From: Adiantum capillus-veneris | Lineage: Eukaryota > Streptophyta > Polypodiopsida > Polypodiales > Pteridaceae | Length of the DNA stretch: 64,000 nt | Direction of reading: 5' to 3' | Assembly (NCBI GenBank): GCA_014529385.2 | Contig: CM043962.1 | Location: 40,590,598-40,654,597 of the forward strand | Part shown: in pieces, positions 1 through 11,290 of the stretch | Layout: the number at the start of each line of letters is the position of its first letter | Numbering within the stretch: position 1 is the stretch's first letter | Position numbers and translations under genes: made by a program | The notes under the pieces: model-generated | The model's input: the letters and a program-made list of their open reading frames with translations, nothing else | What the model was told of the DNA's origin: nothing | The model's database searches: none

Positions 1-300
1 GTCCGTGGCCTTTGGGAGATGACATACTCTGCCATTTCTTCAGTTAAGCCTGCACAAGATTGTTGCTTGCTCTCCAAAATCCATCTTTTTGAAGACAATT
101 GCTTTGAGATGTAGGTCCCAAAACCTTTCTACATATTTGTAAATGGATTTGTAGGGAGAGAGCTTCAAGCTTCTCCATTCACTGAGTACTTTGTCTTTGG
201 CATCGGTGGCCAAAAACTGCTTCATAATGGAAGCTCTTAAAGCTTTCCATGTTTGTGGAGCTTCACCGTTGTCCCGTACGCTAGACTACCATTGCCTGGT
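1..300 (-). pseudogene. LTR-retrotransposon gag fragment (element R1)
   Basis: On the minus strand from about 300 down to 40 a frame reads ...EAPQTWKALRASIM, then a 61-residue open stretch containing LSEWRSLKLSPYKS and FWDLHLKAIVFKKMDF. The tryptophan-containing helix pattern is that of retrotransposon capsid (gag) domains. One TAG interrupts the frame upstream of EAPQTW, and the frame stops at 40, so this copy is broken. It lies directly downstream (minus sense) of a primer-binding site at 435-446, as expected for gag at the 5' end of an LTR element. The rest of the element lies outside the window to the left. Copia versus gypsy cannot be decided from this piece. Confidence 0.55.
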
Positions 301-434
301 GGACTTTTGAAAGTGCTGGTGATGCCCCGTTGTCTGCACGAAGGTAGCACACTGCAAGGCTGAAAAATCCCTATTCTACTTACTCAAATGCAATTAATGA
401 TACCAAAGATTTATAGCTAGCTTGAGGACCTTGT

Positions 435-446
435 GCTCTGATACCA
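435..446 (-). promoter_or_regulatory. Primer-binding site, initiator tRNA-Met type (R1)
   Basis: The minus strand reads TGGTATCAGAGC, the classic complement of the plant initiator tRNA-Met 3' end. It is separated by one base from TGTAAC at 448, so the 5' LTR of R1 should begin at 448 on the plus strand and extend rightward. Confidence 0.8.
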
Positions 447-668
447 ATGTAACATTTAATGGCCTAGTAACTTGTGTGTAGTGGAAAATACCATGAACAT
501 AGTGAGCATTTCATTAGAATAAATTCCTAATGGGCATAACAAGAGTGCTTGGGTGGAGAGAGAAACAAAAAGCATAACACCTAGTTAGATAGCATGAACA
601 ATACTTCAAAAAGAGAGAGAAACTTTGCTATTGACAATAGTTGAGGACCGGATCTACATGGAGCCGAT

Positions 669-669
<1 letters not shown>

Positions 670-703
<34 letters not shown>
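670..703. repeat. Poly-C tract (34 C) followed by A8
   Basis: An uninterrupted run of C is followed directly by eight A. Such runs are prone to length error in sequencing, and the reading frame that crosses it is not meaningful. Confidence 0.9.
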
Positions 704-705
<2 letters not shown>

Positions 706-1278
706 AAAAAAGGCTTTGTATTATAGGTTTCTCCCATCAAGAGAGACATTTTACAATACAATTCTTTGCATTCCTTCAATACTAGCTAGTCAAATGAAGA
801 TGGAGATTCAAGCACTAAGCAAAACACTTATGAAACACAACATCAATTCCCTCATGGTCTCAGACCCAAGACCTCACACACCTTCGAAGATGGTGAGAGC
901 TAGTGGGGTATGAGAGTAGATTGAGAGGAAGAAGCAGTAGTCTTACGAGAAAGATGTTCATCTCCTCACATAATCACTCATATAAGCATAGCATAGCTTA
1001 GTAATTAGCACGGTAGACGAGATGAGCATGCATTGAAACTTAGCTCTTGATTGGATTTGCATCACAAAGCCAAGAGTTGTTGGTGTAGACCTCCCTTCTC
1101 ACAAGCTTGGAGTAGGTGATAAGCTTTCCATTAAATCTTGAGAAGTACAGAGAGAGAGAGAGAGTCTTCTTGCTCCACACATGACTTGTGTGTGAGCGTG
1201 TGAGATAATGACTTGAGAAAATCAGTCCCCCTCTCTCTCTTGGTCGACCCCTCATGCTATTACCTCTTGCTGACACCC

Positions 1279-1605
1279 CATTGGACCTCTCTAGGCTTAG
1301 CCAATAGGATTTCAGGAGCATAAGTGATAGCCTTCTAACATGTGTCCCCCTTTACCCTTTTTTGAGAGCTTTAGTACTTAATCAATGCAACTAAACTCTC
1401 ATTGGACCCCTTTGTCTCTTGGCCAATAGGAATGAGGCAAGCTAGTGGGCTGCTGAATGCTCATTGGACCCCTTGGGAGGTTGTCCAATAGTCTTCTAAA
1501 GAGATTAATTCTTATTGGTTCTTTTGTTAAGTGTTTGTAAATTAATTAAACTAGATTTAATCTAGCCTAATTCTCATTGCTCCACCTCCATGGCCATCCA
1601 ATAGT
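1279..1605. repeat. Four inverted CCAAT/ATTGG pairs
   Basis: The pattern CATTGGACC...(G)GCCAATAGG occurs at 1279-1308, 1400-1430, 1460-1491 and, more degenerate, 1574-1605. Each pair is an inverted repeat with a 10-20 base loop. They lie inside the presumed R1 LTR, so they may be promoter CCAAT boxes. No other evidence bears on function. Confidence 0.5.
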
Positions 1606-1678
1606 AATTGAGTACACCTTGTGGGCATCTGGGCTAGGGAGCTGATATGTGTCCCTCATTCCCTTTGTGTAAAGGAGG

Positions 1679-1679
1679 C

Positions 1680-1714
<35 letters not shown>
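1679..1714. repeat. (TG)n microsatellite
   Basis: About 18 uninterrupted TG units. Confidence 0.9.
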
Positions 1715-1717
<3 letters not shown>

Positions 1718-3026
1718 CTCTCTCATCCCCTACTTGCAAGGCTCGCCCTGTCCTTTGTAGGATTCATGAAGACACACAAAGCATCCAATATTTACTAAGC
1801 TTTGACCATTGCACAACCTTTGAATTTTGGAACCTTAGCATTTTGGAAGTTTTAATGGGCTGAACCTTAGGGTCTTTAAAGCCCATTGTTGCACTTTTCT
1901 ATTTTGTAGATGGCCCCTCCCTTTGGATCCCTATTGTGGCCGGTCTGCCAGCTTAACCAGTGTTCTAGCTTTTTCTCCCCTGGCACTTCCCCATAATAAA
2001 TGATTGGTTTAACATGAGAAAATCATTTAAGAGAGTTAGATATTAGTTATTATGACAGTTTGAACCTCATTTCCCTCCTCAAGCTTACTGCATTCTCCTC
2101 AATCTTGTTGGATTCTCTTCAAGCTGAAGTTCTCCATTTCTCTATGAGCCTCACTAAACACCTCTACCGAAAGCTGAAGATCTGCAGCATATCCTTCTAC
2201 TATATCATCCCTCTTTCTTTCCTCAACAGGTTCCCAGCTCCTTCTCCATTGTGTTCTCTAGATAGGATCTAATTCCCTCTCAAGCTTTGCAACATTATCT
2301 TCCCCATTAAGCCAGCAAGCAGGTGGAGCAGTATAGCAGTAAGTGGCATCCTTCGTTTTTGTGTACCATCAAGAATCTTGCTCTATACAACTGAGAACAT
2401 GGATGTGCAATGTCTAATCATAAGTGTTTGTCTACAGGTTGTGCCACTATTCCCCATGGCATCATCAAGTACTTGACAACCTAGGAGTATCATTGACTGC
2501 ATTTCATATAGCAATGTACAAGACAATAGTGGATGTTGGGTGACGATGGAGTTCAAACGATTGATGTGGGTGACAATGCATCCCAGCTCAAGAGGTGCAC
2601 ACAAGGCCTCAAGGATACACATGGCTTGAAGAGCACACCATTGGAAGGGAAGGATCATGGAGTTCAAGAAAACCCATGACAATAAGCAACTTGCAAAGGT
2701 GCAACATGTGTATGTTGCTTCATGACTGAAGCTAGAGACAGTAGTGGCTCCATCAAGGTTTCTTGCAAAGTGTAATTTCACTCCTCTATCAAGTTTTTAG
2801 ATTGTATTTTTTATATTTCCGTTGTATATATTGCTTTGATGTCTATAAGGATTTCATTGATTGTTCATGTTTGCAGATGTATTCCCATCCGATTTTGTAG
2901 AGTGGGAGCCAATAGAGTCCTTCACAGGAACTTTTGAGGCCATCCACGTTGACGTTGGCAAGACGCTCTCTACTGGTTGCCATTTGTGGAGCTTGTCTCA
3001 CGAGATAGTTTTTTTTATAACCATAC

Positions 3027-3972
3027 TTAGTAACGCCTAGGCAAACGAGGTATGGTAATCCTTCTCCGGTTCATCCACCAACCTTTCAACCTTTTACTCC
3101 TTTGATTTAAGACAATAAATTCAGCTAAGTTTAACATATGGAGGTAACAAGATATTGGATATCTTTCCCCTATCCATATTAAAACATTGAAGTACCATGA
3201 AAATATACTCAATTTGAGATAAGTAAAGCATTTTCTTGCTCTTGTCTTTGACAATACTCATACCAAGAAAGTTATTGGATTCTCCTAAATCCTTCATATC
3301 AAAGTTCTTGTGCAACTTTGATTTCAATGCATCTATCTTGCTAGTATTTTTTCTGACAATAAGCATGTCATCTACATACAAGATCAATATCAAAAGACTA
3401 CCATCTATATCCTTTCTAATGTAGAGGAAATGATCTTTGTTACTCCTTCTAAAAACTTGAGACCTCATGGAAGCATCAAACTTTATGATACCATTGACGG
3501 AATCCTTCTTTTCTTCAATAGAGAGCCTTTCTAAGTTTGCAAACCAACTTTTCCTTGCCATCATTAACAAAACCTTGTGGTTGTTTCATATAAATGTCTT
3601 GAGAAAGATCTTCATGTAAGAATGTCGTTTTGGCATCCATTTGAACAAGTTCATATCCTCAATGGCTACCAATGAAAGCACTGAGAGAAAAGTGGCCATC
3701 TCCACAACTGGTAAAAAGATTTTATCAAAATCAACAACCTTTTGCTATTTAAAACACCTGGAAAATATTCTAGTCTTGTACTTTGGATTATCATCAATGG
3801 AGGTGAGCTTGTAAACCCATTTGCAAGGAATAATATTCATGCTCTCTTTCATAGGTACTAAGCTCCAAGTTTCATTCTTCTTCAAAGAATTCATCTCAGA
3901 TTGCATATACAAATTTCCACTTAAGCTTTTCATATATAGACATAGCTTTCTTATAGCATGAAGGGTCACCAA
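3027..3972 (-). pseudogene. Copia-1 reverse transcriptase remnant
   Basis: The minus strand holds three pieces of a copia-type reverse transcriptase (RVT_2). 3972-3745 has the N-terminal signature LKKNETWSLVP...PCKWVYKL. 3570-3121 has the catalytic LILYVDDMLIV followed by FDMKDLGESNNFLGM and the QCFNMDRGK motif. 3254-3027 is a frameshifted continuation. The YVDD box is intact but the pieces are in different frames or separated by stops, so no working enzyme can be made. Confidence 0.85.
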
Positions 3973-4379
3973 AATTTGTCAACATCACATAGTCAAGAGA
4001 TCGAACAAAACTTTCAAGAGGATGAGAAACATGCATGAGTAGATCTCGTTAACTCAAGCACATTAGATTTTTCCACTCTTCCTTCCGACACACAAGGGTT
4101 TTCCACATGTTGTGGTTGTTGTTTAGGTACATTAAGTACTTTATTATACGCTATCCCATCCTCTTGAATCACCACACGTCGAATTCCAACAGGAGGTATA
4201 GGTTTCTTATGCATCTTTTGATCATTGAATTACACATCATTAATTCAAAAAAACTTTTTATCTTTGAGATCCCAAAGACAATATCCCATTTCACCAGACC
4301 AGCCATAACCCAAGAATATATGTTTCCTTGACTTGGGGCCAGACTTGTTACACTTATTCTTAGAAACATAAAAAATCCT

Positions 4380-4990
4380 TCACAGCCAAAATCTTGAAGA
4401 TATTGATAAGAATGAGCCTTTTTAGACCCAATAATCTCTAGAACCTACTTGTCTAGCACAATTAGGTGACCTATTAATAATATAATCGTAGAAATTGCTT
4501 CTACCCAAAATGCTTCAGGTAGATTGGCATTCGACAACATAGATTTGATTTTCTCTAGTATTGTTTTGTTAATCCTCTCTGTGGAGCGTTTTTATGAGTA
4601 GTCAACTCGTGTTTGATTCCCTTTGAATCACAAAAGTCTTGAAAAGACTTTGAAACATACTACCCACCATTGTCAATGCATAGTTACTTGACCTTGTTTC
4701 CACTCTGGTTCTCAACTAATGAAACAAACTTTTTTAATGCATCAAGCACTTGATGGTTGTGTTTAAGAGGATAAACCCAAAATTTTCAAGAATAGTCATC
4801 TATGAATGTGGAAAAATAAGAAGCACATCCTAATGAGACACTAGGAATAGGATCACAAATGTCACTTGATGGTTGTGTTTAAGAGGATAAACCCAAAATT
4901 TTCAAGAATAGTCATCTATGAATGTGGAAAAATAAGAAGCACATCCTAATGAGACACTAGGAATAGGACCACAAATGTCACTATATGTAC
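4380..4990 (-). pseudogene. Copia-1 integrase core remnant
   Basis: The minus strand around 4690-4570 reads LCIDNGG, a stop, then YVSKSFQDFCDSKGIKHELTT. This is the second catalytic Asp region of a retroviral-type integrase (the D of D,D-35-E) followed by its usual downstream motif. Stop codons interrupt it. Part of the domain is duplicated in tandem (4747-4982). Confidence 0.75.
4747..4982. repeat. 116-bp direct tandem duplication
   Basis: The segment starting CACTTGATGGTTGTG at 4747 recurs at 4863, giving a 116-base period. Within the unit I see one difference (GATCACAAAT versus GACCACAAAT), so the duplication is recent relative to the decay of Copia-1. Confidence 0.9.
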
Positions 4991-5021
4991 TTCTTCTATA
5001 GCCACTTGCTTTGTGAAGATT

Positions 5022-5300
5022 TTATGTTTGTCTACCATAGAAACAATGATCAAACATATTAAAGGTATAATAATCAACACCCAATAAATAACCCAAATGA
5101 GAAAATGCTTGCATTCCCTTTTCACTCATATGACCTAGCTGAAAATGCCACAAAGATGTATTTGGCTCCTTGGCTATATATATAACATTGTTCTTAACAC
5201 TAGAAACATGTAGAGTGTAAAGAGCTCCATGTTTAAAACCCTTTGCTACAATCAAAGAACCCTTTGAAAACTTCCAAGAAATATCTCCAAAAGAGATATG
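5022..5300 (-). pseudogene. Copia-1 GAG-pre-integrase domain
   Basis: The minus strand encodes LYTLHVSS...TSLWHFQLGHMSEKGM. The WH(x)nLGH(x)nGM pattern is the zinc-binding GAG-pre-integrase domain that precedes the copia integrase core. It sits between the gag knuckle and the integrase remnant, in the expected order. Confidence 0.8.
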
Positions 5301-5599
5301 CTAATGCTTACTATCAAGTTCTCCATTGCTAATCACACTTTTTCCAGCTTTGGAATGTGTCTCACATTATTCAAAATAGAAGTACAGCCATTAGCAAACG
5401 TAACCTCACATCCCAAGTGCCCACTATGTCATATTCAATATTGTTTCCAAAATGAACTACACCTTTTGTTGAAGCATCATAAGTAGAAAACCATTCTCTA
5501 CATCGAGTGACATGAAATGATGCACCAAAATCAATGATCTAGTTTTAAAAGGTAATAGTGAAACTTACAACTAAAACATCATATTCAAGAGATGATAAG

Positions 5600-6010
5600 A
5601 AAAACACATCTCCATGTAATTTTATTATGTTTGATTCATCAATTTTCATAGACAAATCTTTTTGTTCACCTTTGTCTTGAACTTGCTTACCTTTAGCTGT
5701 GCTTTGCTCTCTCTGCCATCTACCATCTAAAACAATCCTTTTCTATATGACTAGGCTTATTGCAATGGTAACACTTTATTTCATGATGAGAAAGAGATCT
5801 AATTTTTATCTTCTTTTTTCTACAAATTCATTTATTAACTGCAATATAACACGAATATTAAGAGAAATAGAACCTTTCCTAGAGACATTGTTCTTCATGT
5901 TCATCTCTTCATTCAACAAAGAACTCGCAACCTTCTCCATGGTGCATTCATTCACTATAGTTGTTACTAATTTCCATATGAAACATATCCCAAAGTTCAT
6001 GCAAAGTGGT
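5600..6010 (-). pseudogene. Copia-1 gag remnant with CCHC knuckle
   Basis: At 5773-5732 on the minus strand the frame reads CYHCNKPSHIEKDC, a C-x2-C-x4-H-x4-C nucleocapsid zinc knuckle that binds element RNA. Upstream, at 6000-5806, is a short open stretch resembling the copia capsid region (VASSLLNEEMNMKN). The capsid is cut off at 6022. Confidence 0.75.
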
Positions 6011-6022
6011 CAATAGAAACAT

Positions 6023-6238
6023 TGTTGAAGTATAGGTGCTACACCTTTTGCCGAGCCGAACGTTCGATGTATAGGCCGCCCGTCCATCTTGTGTACATGC
6101 CCTTATTCATTATCTACATATGAATAAAGAGCATCACACTCACTAGTTCTTGAGGTTTCTCCACCCACACTATCTCGTGCTTCTCCTCTTCCCCATGCGC
6201 ACCACGTACGCACCCATCCGTGCACACGTGCACTCACA
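6023..6238 (+). repeat. Copia-2 5' LTR (216 bp)
   Basis: It starts TGTTGAAG and ends ACTCACA, two bases before the primer site. It contains an AATAAA polyadenylation-like signal at 6123-6128. The length suits plant copia LTRs. The partner LTR is absent from the window, so the boundaries rest on TG/CA and primer-site position. Confidence 0.6.
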
Positions 6239-6240
6239 AG

Positions 6241-6252
6241 TGGTATTAGAGC
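6241..6252 (+). promoter_or_regulatory. Copia-2 primer-binding site (tRNA-iMet)
   Basis: TGGTATTAGAGC differs by one base from the canonical TGGTATCAGAGC and sits immediately after the LTR. Confidence 0.8.
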
Positions 6253-6720
6253 TCCGACGACGAACAACGCACGTGCAATCACTTTTCGACGACGACAGAC
6301 ACGGGAGCAACGGAGCTTGGCCATGGAAGTTTGAGCTTGGCAGTAGTACATCTGGATCAATGTCATTGGATCGGAGCTCCTTGGTGGGCACCTGCACGAG
6401 ATCACGGATCTCGGCTACCCGACGCACGCAATCCCTCTTGGACTTTGGAAAATCAAAGAGCTTTTGGAAGCTCTACAAGAAATTGGTAGATCTTGAGGTG
6501 CAAAGGCTTAGAGTAGGACTCACGACTGCGAGAAACAGGATTCTTTTGGGCCCGTGTGCTACACACACACACACTCTCTCTAGTTGCAGCACATTGGTGG
6601 ACAAGAGATAGAGAGGAGTCGAGTAGCTGAGAATTGCAAGCCAAACAAAGGGGAAAAACAATCCAAGTTACTTTACACACTCTTTGTGTGCAAGGGATAG
6701 ATCCCACAAAGTTCTTGACA

Positions 6721-6721
<1 letters not shown>

Positions 6722-6775
<54 letters not shown>

Positions 6776-6779
6776 ACAC
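6722..6779. repeat. Poly-C tract (40 C) followed by (CA)n
   Basis: Forty consecutive C run straight into about nine CA units. Such a G-rich complementary strand could fold into a quadruplex. It is also a likely sequencing or assembly trouble spot. Confidence 0.9.
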
Positions 6780-6916
6780 TCCTCGACCCCATGTGCTCCC
6801 ATCACTAAAGCCCCTACCTCCCCGCTCCGCTCTCACGCACCCGGGAAGCTTGAGAGCCAAAGATATCGAGCGTGAGAGATTGCGATAGAGAGAGACTCCC
6901 TTACCACCAAAGGGAA

Positions 6917-6917
6917 T

Positions 6918-6996
<79 letters not shown>
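6917..6996. repeat. (GT)n-(GA)n compound microsatellite
   Basis: About 12 GT units are followed by about 28 GA units and a (GAA)n tail. Confidence 0.9.
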
Positions 6997-6999
<3 letters not shown>

Positions 7000-8636
7000 G
7001 AAGAAGAAGAAGAAGAACTTTTGGTAGATTAGCAAAAATAGGTTTCTGCAAGTGCATTTTTTGGCCCAAAAATCCATGATTTCCTCACACGAGCTTGAGT
7101 GACTGTGACTTTGGAGAGTAAACCCGGACATCACCCGGCATGGGCCTGTTTTTTGGAGTTCTCCTCAACATTAGAGACTCTTGTCCGATAGTAGGCGGCA
7201 GCCTCGACATCAATTTTTGACATTGATTTGATGGCTCAGCACCGAATTTTAGCATTGATAACTCGACATATCGATTTAGACACCGGTCATGCGACTAATC
7301 AGCTAGTTGCTTTTGTCCAACGGCGAAAGGAGACATCGAGCATTTTTCTCGGCTTCTACATAGCAAGAGCACCAGGGATCTCCTCCAAAATAGTCTCACC
7401 ATGGGCTTCCATCCCATGCCCATTCCGAAGCGAATTTGGCTCCGATGTACTCTCCATGGCATTTTGGCTTCGATACTTTCCCAATATTCCGACTTCAACG
7501 GCACATACCAACACATACGGCTTCGACGGCCCATTTTGGAGCGGTTTTTCCCTCGAGCGTGCTTAGCTCTTGGCACGTGTTTTGGATCGATGTGTTTATC
7601 GACCACTGAGGTACTGTGTGCTGCTTTCCCAACGGTTTTGCTCACACGTTGCACAGTCTTTCCAGTGTGGATTATGCAGCACATGTAGCGCTCATACGAT
7701 TGTGTGGAAAGTTCTAGAGAGCTTTTGGCACGATTTTGTGCAGTTTTATGCTATGTATGCATTTACCGATACAATTGGAGCTTGGTAGAGGTTGCAGGTA
7801 GCAGTTCACTGGTTTACAGGTGTTTTTGAACAAGGATACATCCATAGAGCCACTCGATCTCAGGAGTGAGCTATTTTGCTAGGGTTTCATAGTGCTATGT
7901 ATGCCATTTGTAGATTTTTCTAATGACACAGTGAGTGTCTGTGAGATTTTTGAGTTTTTGCTCAGCTTTTAGGGAAAACTCTACCGGATTTTTCCCAGAT
8001 TCACACCATGGTTTTGCACATATTTTTAGTTTACTCTCTGATGGTTTAGTGGTCCAGCTGACTCCACTCTGACAATGATCTACAGTTTTTTGGCTTGCGG
8101 TTTGCATTGAGTTTTGAATCACTTTGCAAAGTAAATTCCATTAGGAAGGGAATGGGGTATATGAGGGCCTCTTTATTTGGCAGTTTAAGGAAATTCTTAA
8201 AGCTTAAGCCAAGTTTGACCAAGCCTAAAAGAGAGGGCAAAAAGGCCTATGTTGAGATTTTTGACAATGTCATTTGTATATTTTGTATTTTGAAAATAGG
8301 CTATTTTAACCCAAAAGAGAGGTGGGCAATTGAATTTTAAAATGTCTTTTCCCCATCCCTCCCCTCTCTCTCTAGCATATAAAACACTCTCTCTCACTTA
8401 GTTCTCATTATAAGAAGTACTTTTCAACTCCCCCTGGCAAAAAAGTAGATTTTGCATATTCTCTTATTGCATTCTCTCTCTAAAACATGAATCAACTCTT
8501 TCTCTTTCCCCCCTTTTCTCTCTTGTCACTTCCACCTCCTAATCATCAAGAAGAGATTCTATGTTGCCTACATCTGACAGAAAGTATAGATCCTCCAAGG
8601 TTGGAGATCTACTCTCTCTCCCACTCTCTTTCTTTA

Positions 8637-8640
<4 letters not shown>

Positions 8641-8707
<67 letters not shown>
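8641..8707. repeat. (CT)n microsatellite
   Basis: An almost pure CT run just upstream of the surviving pol region of Copia-2. Confidence 0.9.
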
Positions 8708-8708
<1 letters not shown>

Positions 8709-8718
8709 ATTTACAAGT

Positions 8719-10990
8719 TTGCTATGTTTGCAGAAATCTGATATGGTTGCTTCTTTGCCGCCTCTTCAAGCACCTGTCAAACATGTTTGTGAAGGATGTA
8801 TTTTGGGTAAGATGCAACATTCTAAGTTTCCAAATGATGGTTCAATTAGGGCCACATGCAGATTGCAGCTTGTGCATAGTGATGTTTGTGCACCCATGCA
8901 AACTTCCTCCTTGGGCAATTAATTTTACTTCGTGACTTTCATTGATGATTACTCCAAGCATGCATGTGTATATCCGCTTAAAGCAAAGTCTGAAGTGCTT
9001 ATGTGCTTAAAACAATTTTTGGCTATGGCTGAAAATATCTCATAATGTACTACATTGGGCACCCTCCGTTCCGATCGAGGGGGGGGAGTATATGTCTCAT
9101 GAATTTAATGCTTTTTTGGCTAGTCGTGGGATAAAACACCAATGCACAATGCGTCATATGCCTCAATAAAATGGTGTTACTGAGAGAAAAAAAAAGTCAC
9201 TTATGGAAATGACACGATGTATGGTCAAAAGTCAAGCTTTAATACGTTCATTTCGGCTTGAGGCCATCATGTGTGCCACTTATGTACTTAACAGATGTCG
9301 TACAAAAGCTTTGCATTCTATGAATCCATATGAATCATGGCATGATAATAGAAAGCCTTATATAAAGCATATGCGTGTTTTTGGTTGTTTCGCATATTCT
9401 TTGGTGCCACAAATACAACACAAAAAATTAGATGATAAGACTGTCGAATGTATTTTTGTTGGTTATAGTGCTTAAAGAAAACGTTAGAGGTTGTATCATC
9501 CACAAAAAAAGTGTATTCTGGTTCTACAAGATGTTGTGTTTGTGGAAGATTCTACTCAGTCATTGCTGTCATGTACTAGAGACAATAATGTAAGCTCATA
9601 GGACATTTATGACACTTTGTTGCCTCTTTTTAGTGGTGGAAGTTGGAATGTCAATTCCAATGAGGCAAATGTACAACCTATGGGGGTTTTTTAAATGTTA
9701 CAAATTAGCCTATTACTGATGCAGATATACATGTTGTACTTGATGAGGAAAGGGTTGAAAATGACCAGGCTAGAGGTATTCAAAAATGGATGGTGAATAT
9801 ATCGTGTGACAGTAAAGTGAATGCACCTTTGTCTAGTTGCACTCGTTCACGCTCTCACCATGTATCTTATGCATCAAATTGTTTTGCTTTGGCTGTGTCT
9901 AGCTTACATGATGTTGAGGAACCTCTATCTTTTGATGAAGCATAGAATTTAAAAAATTGGATGGCTTCCATGTAATCATAATATGATGCACTTATAGAAA
10001 ATGACACATGGACTTTATGTGAATAGCCTCCTGGAAAAAAGACCATTGGTACGAAGTGGGTTTACAAGTTGAAACACAAGCCAGATGGTGAGATTGATCG
10101 CTATAAGGCTTGACTTGTTGCAAAGGGTTATGCACAACAGAAAGGCATAGATTATGAAGAGACTTTTTCTCCCATGCCACTTGTTGTATAACTATTGTGC
10201 ATTGGAAGCTCATTTGGGTTGGGATGTATATCAATCAGACATCGTTACTGCTTTCTTGAATGATGACATATTGGAGGAAGTTTATGTAACGCAGCCTCGT
10301 GGTTTTGTCAAGAAAGGACAAGAGGATAAGGTGTGCACATGTCAAAAAACTTTGTATGGGTTGAAGCAATCTCCTCGTGCTTGGATGATAAAGCTGACAC
10401 TCAATTGGTCAAATGAGGCTTTTGTAACAGCCCAACAGAAAGAACATTGTATGTAAAGCATGAGGGTGATGTAATTCTCATTGTGGTTCTTTATGTGGAT
10501 ATTTGCTAATCACTCGACCAAATGAGAGACATATTGTTGAATTCAACGCTAATTTGAATGCTACTTTTAAGATGAAAGATTTGGGGTTGTTGCATCATTC
10601 CTTGGGTATACAGTTTAATCAGTGTAATGGTGGTATTTCCTTGTGTGAGAAAAGTTACATTGACTCTTCATAATGTTGGTGATCCTGCAGATGTCACTCT
10701 TTACTAAAATTCTGTTGGATCCCTCATTTATGTATGCAACACGAGGCCTCATATTTAGTTTGCAGTCTCACCGGTCAACAGATTTATGCATAGCCCAAGG
10801 TCTAAGCATTGACAGGCTGTCAAGAGGATTTTACACTACTTGAGTGGTACTTTACATCTTGGATTGTTTTATCCCAAGTAGAGATCATTCCCACCAGACT
10901 TACATGCATTTTTGGACTCAGATTGGGTTGGTTGTTTTGACACGTTGCATGTCGCTGCGCTTCCACGATGAGAAACAAGGCCACAGGATG
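8719..10990 (+). pseudogene. Copia-2 pol: integrase, reverse transcriptase, RNase H remnants
   Basis: 8719-8922 reads VKHVCEGCILGKMQHSKFP, the end of GAG-pre-integrase, then LVHSDVCAPM with the first integrase Asp. Around 9065 a frame gives RSDRGGEYMSHEF (second Asp), and NGVTERK carries the Glu. 9203-9475 continues the core to VFGCFAYS and ECIFVGYSA. The reverse transcriptase follows: KWVYKLKHKPDGEIDRYKA near 10055, WDVYQSDIVTAFLN and LYGLKQSPRAW at 10154-10456, then VLYVD near 10485. From 10690, an RNase H region reads RILHYLSGTL...LDSDWVGCFD. In-frame stops and frameshifts occur throughout, so it is dead. Confidence 0.85.
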
Positions 10991-10999
10991 CAAAGTAGG

Positions 11000-11290
11000 T
11001 CGGAGCATGGAAAAATTGGCGTGTTGGGTATTGCCTTGGTCAATATTTGGGCCACATATGGAGAACGTCATTGCTTTGATTTATATTTATGCTAAGTACG
11101 GGATACTATGAAAGCACAAACAATTCTTGAAGAGAACCCCATTTGAAGTGGCATCACCTGGAATGCATTGATTGAGGCTATGACCGACATAGTTGGTAGG
11201 GAAGCTTCATACTGTTTAACTTAGTTCAAAGGAAAGGAATTTCTCCAAATGCTTTAACCAATGATTGTGTCTTGAAGAATTAAAGCTTTA
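11000..11290 (+). pseudogene. PPR-protein gene fragment
   Basis: Stitched plus-strand frames read NVIALIYIYAKYG, then AQTILEENP...SGITWNALIEA, then FNLVQRKGISPNALT. These match successive repeat cores of plant PLS-class pentatricopeptide proteins (NALVDMYAKCG, WNALIAGYA, F..MQ.EG..PNAVT). PPR proteins bind organellar RNA and act in its editing and processing. Frameshifts and stops lie between the pieces, so this is a relic of one or two repeats. It abuts the broken end of Copia-2, perhaps a captured or recombined fragment. Family identity is by pattern only. Confidence 0.55.

Larger units (their letters stand above)
448..2880. other. Probable R1 LTR/leader and unresolved DNA, no gene seen
   Basis: The stretch should start with the LTR of R1 (TG at 448), but the matching second LTR is outside the window, so its far end cannot be placed. 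It holds a 34-base C run, a TG run and four inverted CCAAT pairs (separate entries). Short open frames, including one at 2383-2781 on the minus strand, resemble nothing I know. A 45-codon open stretch from 2880, after an acceptor-like TTTGCAG, is listed under findings. Confidence 0.4.
3020..6022 (-). mobile_element. Copia-1: broken Ty1/copia element
   Basis: Reading the minus strand from 6022 to about 3020 gives the Ty1/copia order: gag with a CCHC knuckle, GAG-pre-integrase, integrase, then reverse transcriptase. All parts carry stops and frameshifts. The 3' part (RNase H and 3' LTR) is missing beyond about 3020. The 5' part stops at 6022, where the LTR of Copia-2 begins, which fits Copia-2 having inserted into it. 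Order and domains are seen; the insertion order is inferred. Confidence 0.8.
6254..8718. other. Copia-2 interior without recognisable gag
   Basis: The capsid gene is expected between the primer site and the GAG-pre-integrase, but I find no capsid signature or CCHC knuckle on the plus strand. The stretch instead holds a 40-base C run, (CA)n, (GT)n, (GA)n and (CT)n arrays and AT-rich text with no long open frame. Gag was apparently lost or replaced. Confidence 0.5.
6023..10990 (+). mobile_element. Copia-2: degraded Ty1/copia element
   Basis: The parts run in order: a 5' LTR (6023-6238), a Met primer site (6241-6252), a long non-coding stretch, then GAG-pre-integrase, integrase, reverse transcriptase and the start of RNase H. 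No 3' LTR is visible, and the element is replaced around 10990 by PPR-like sequence. The reading frame is broken by many stops and shifts. Confidence 0.75.
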
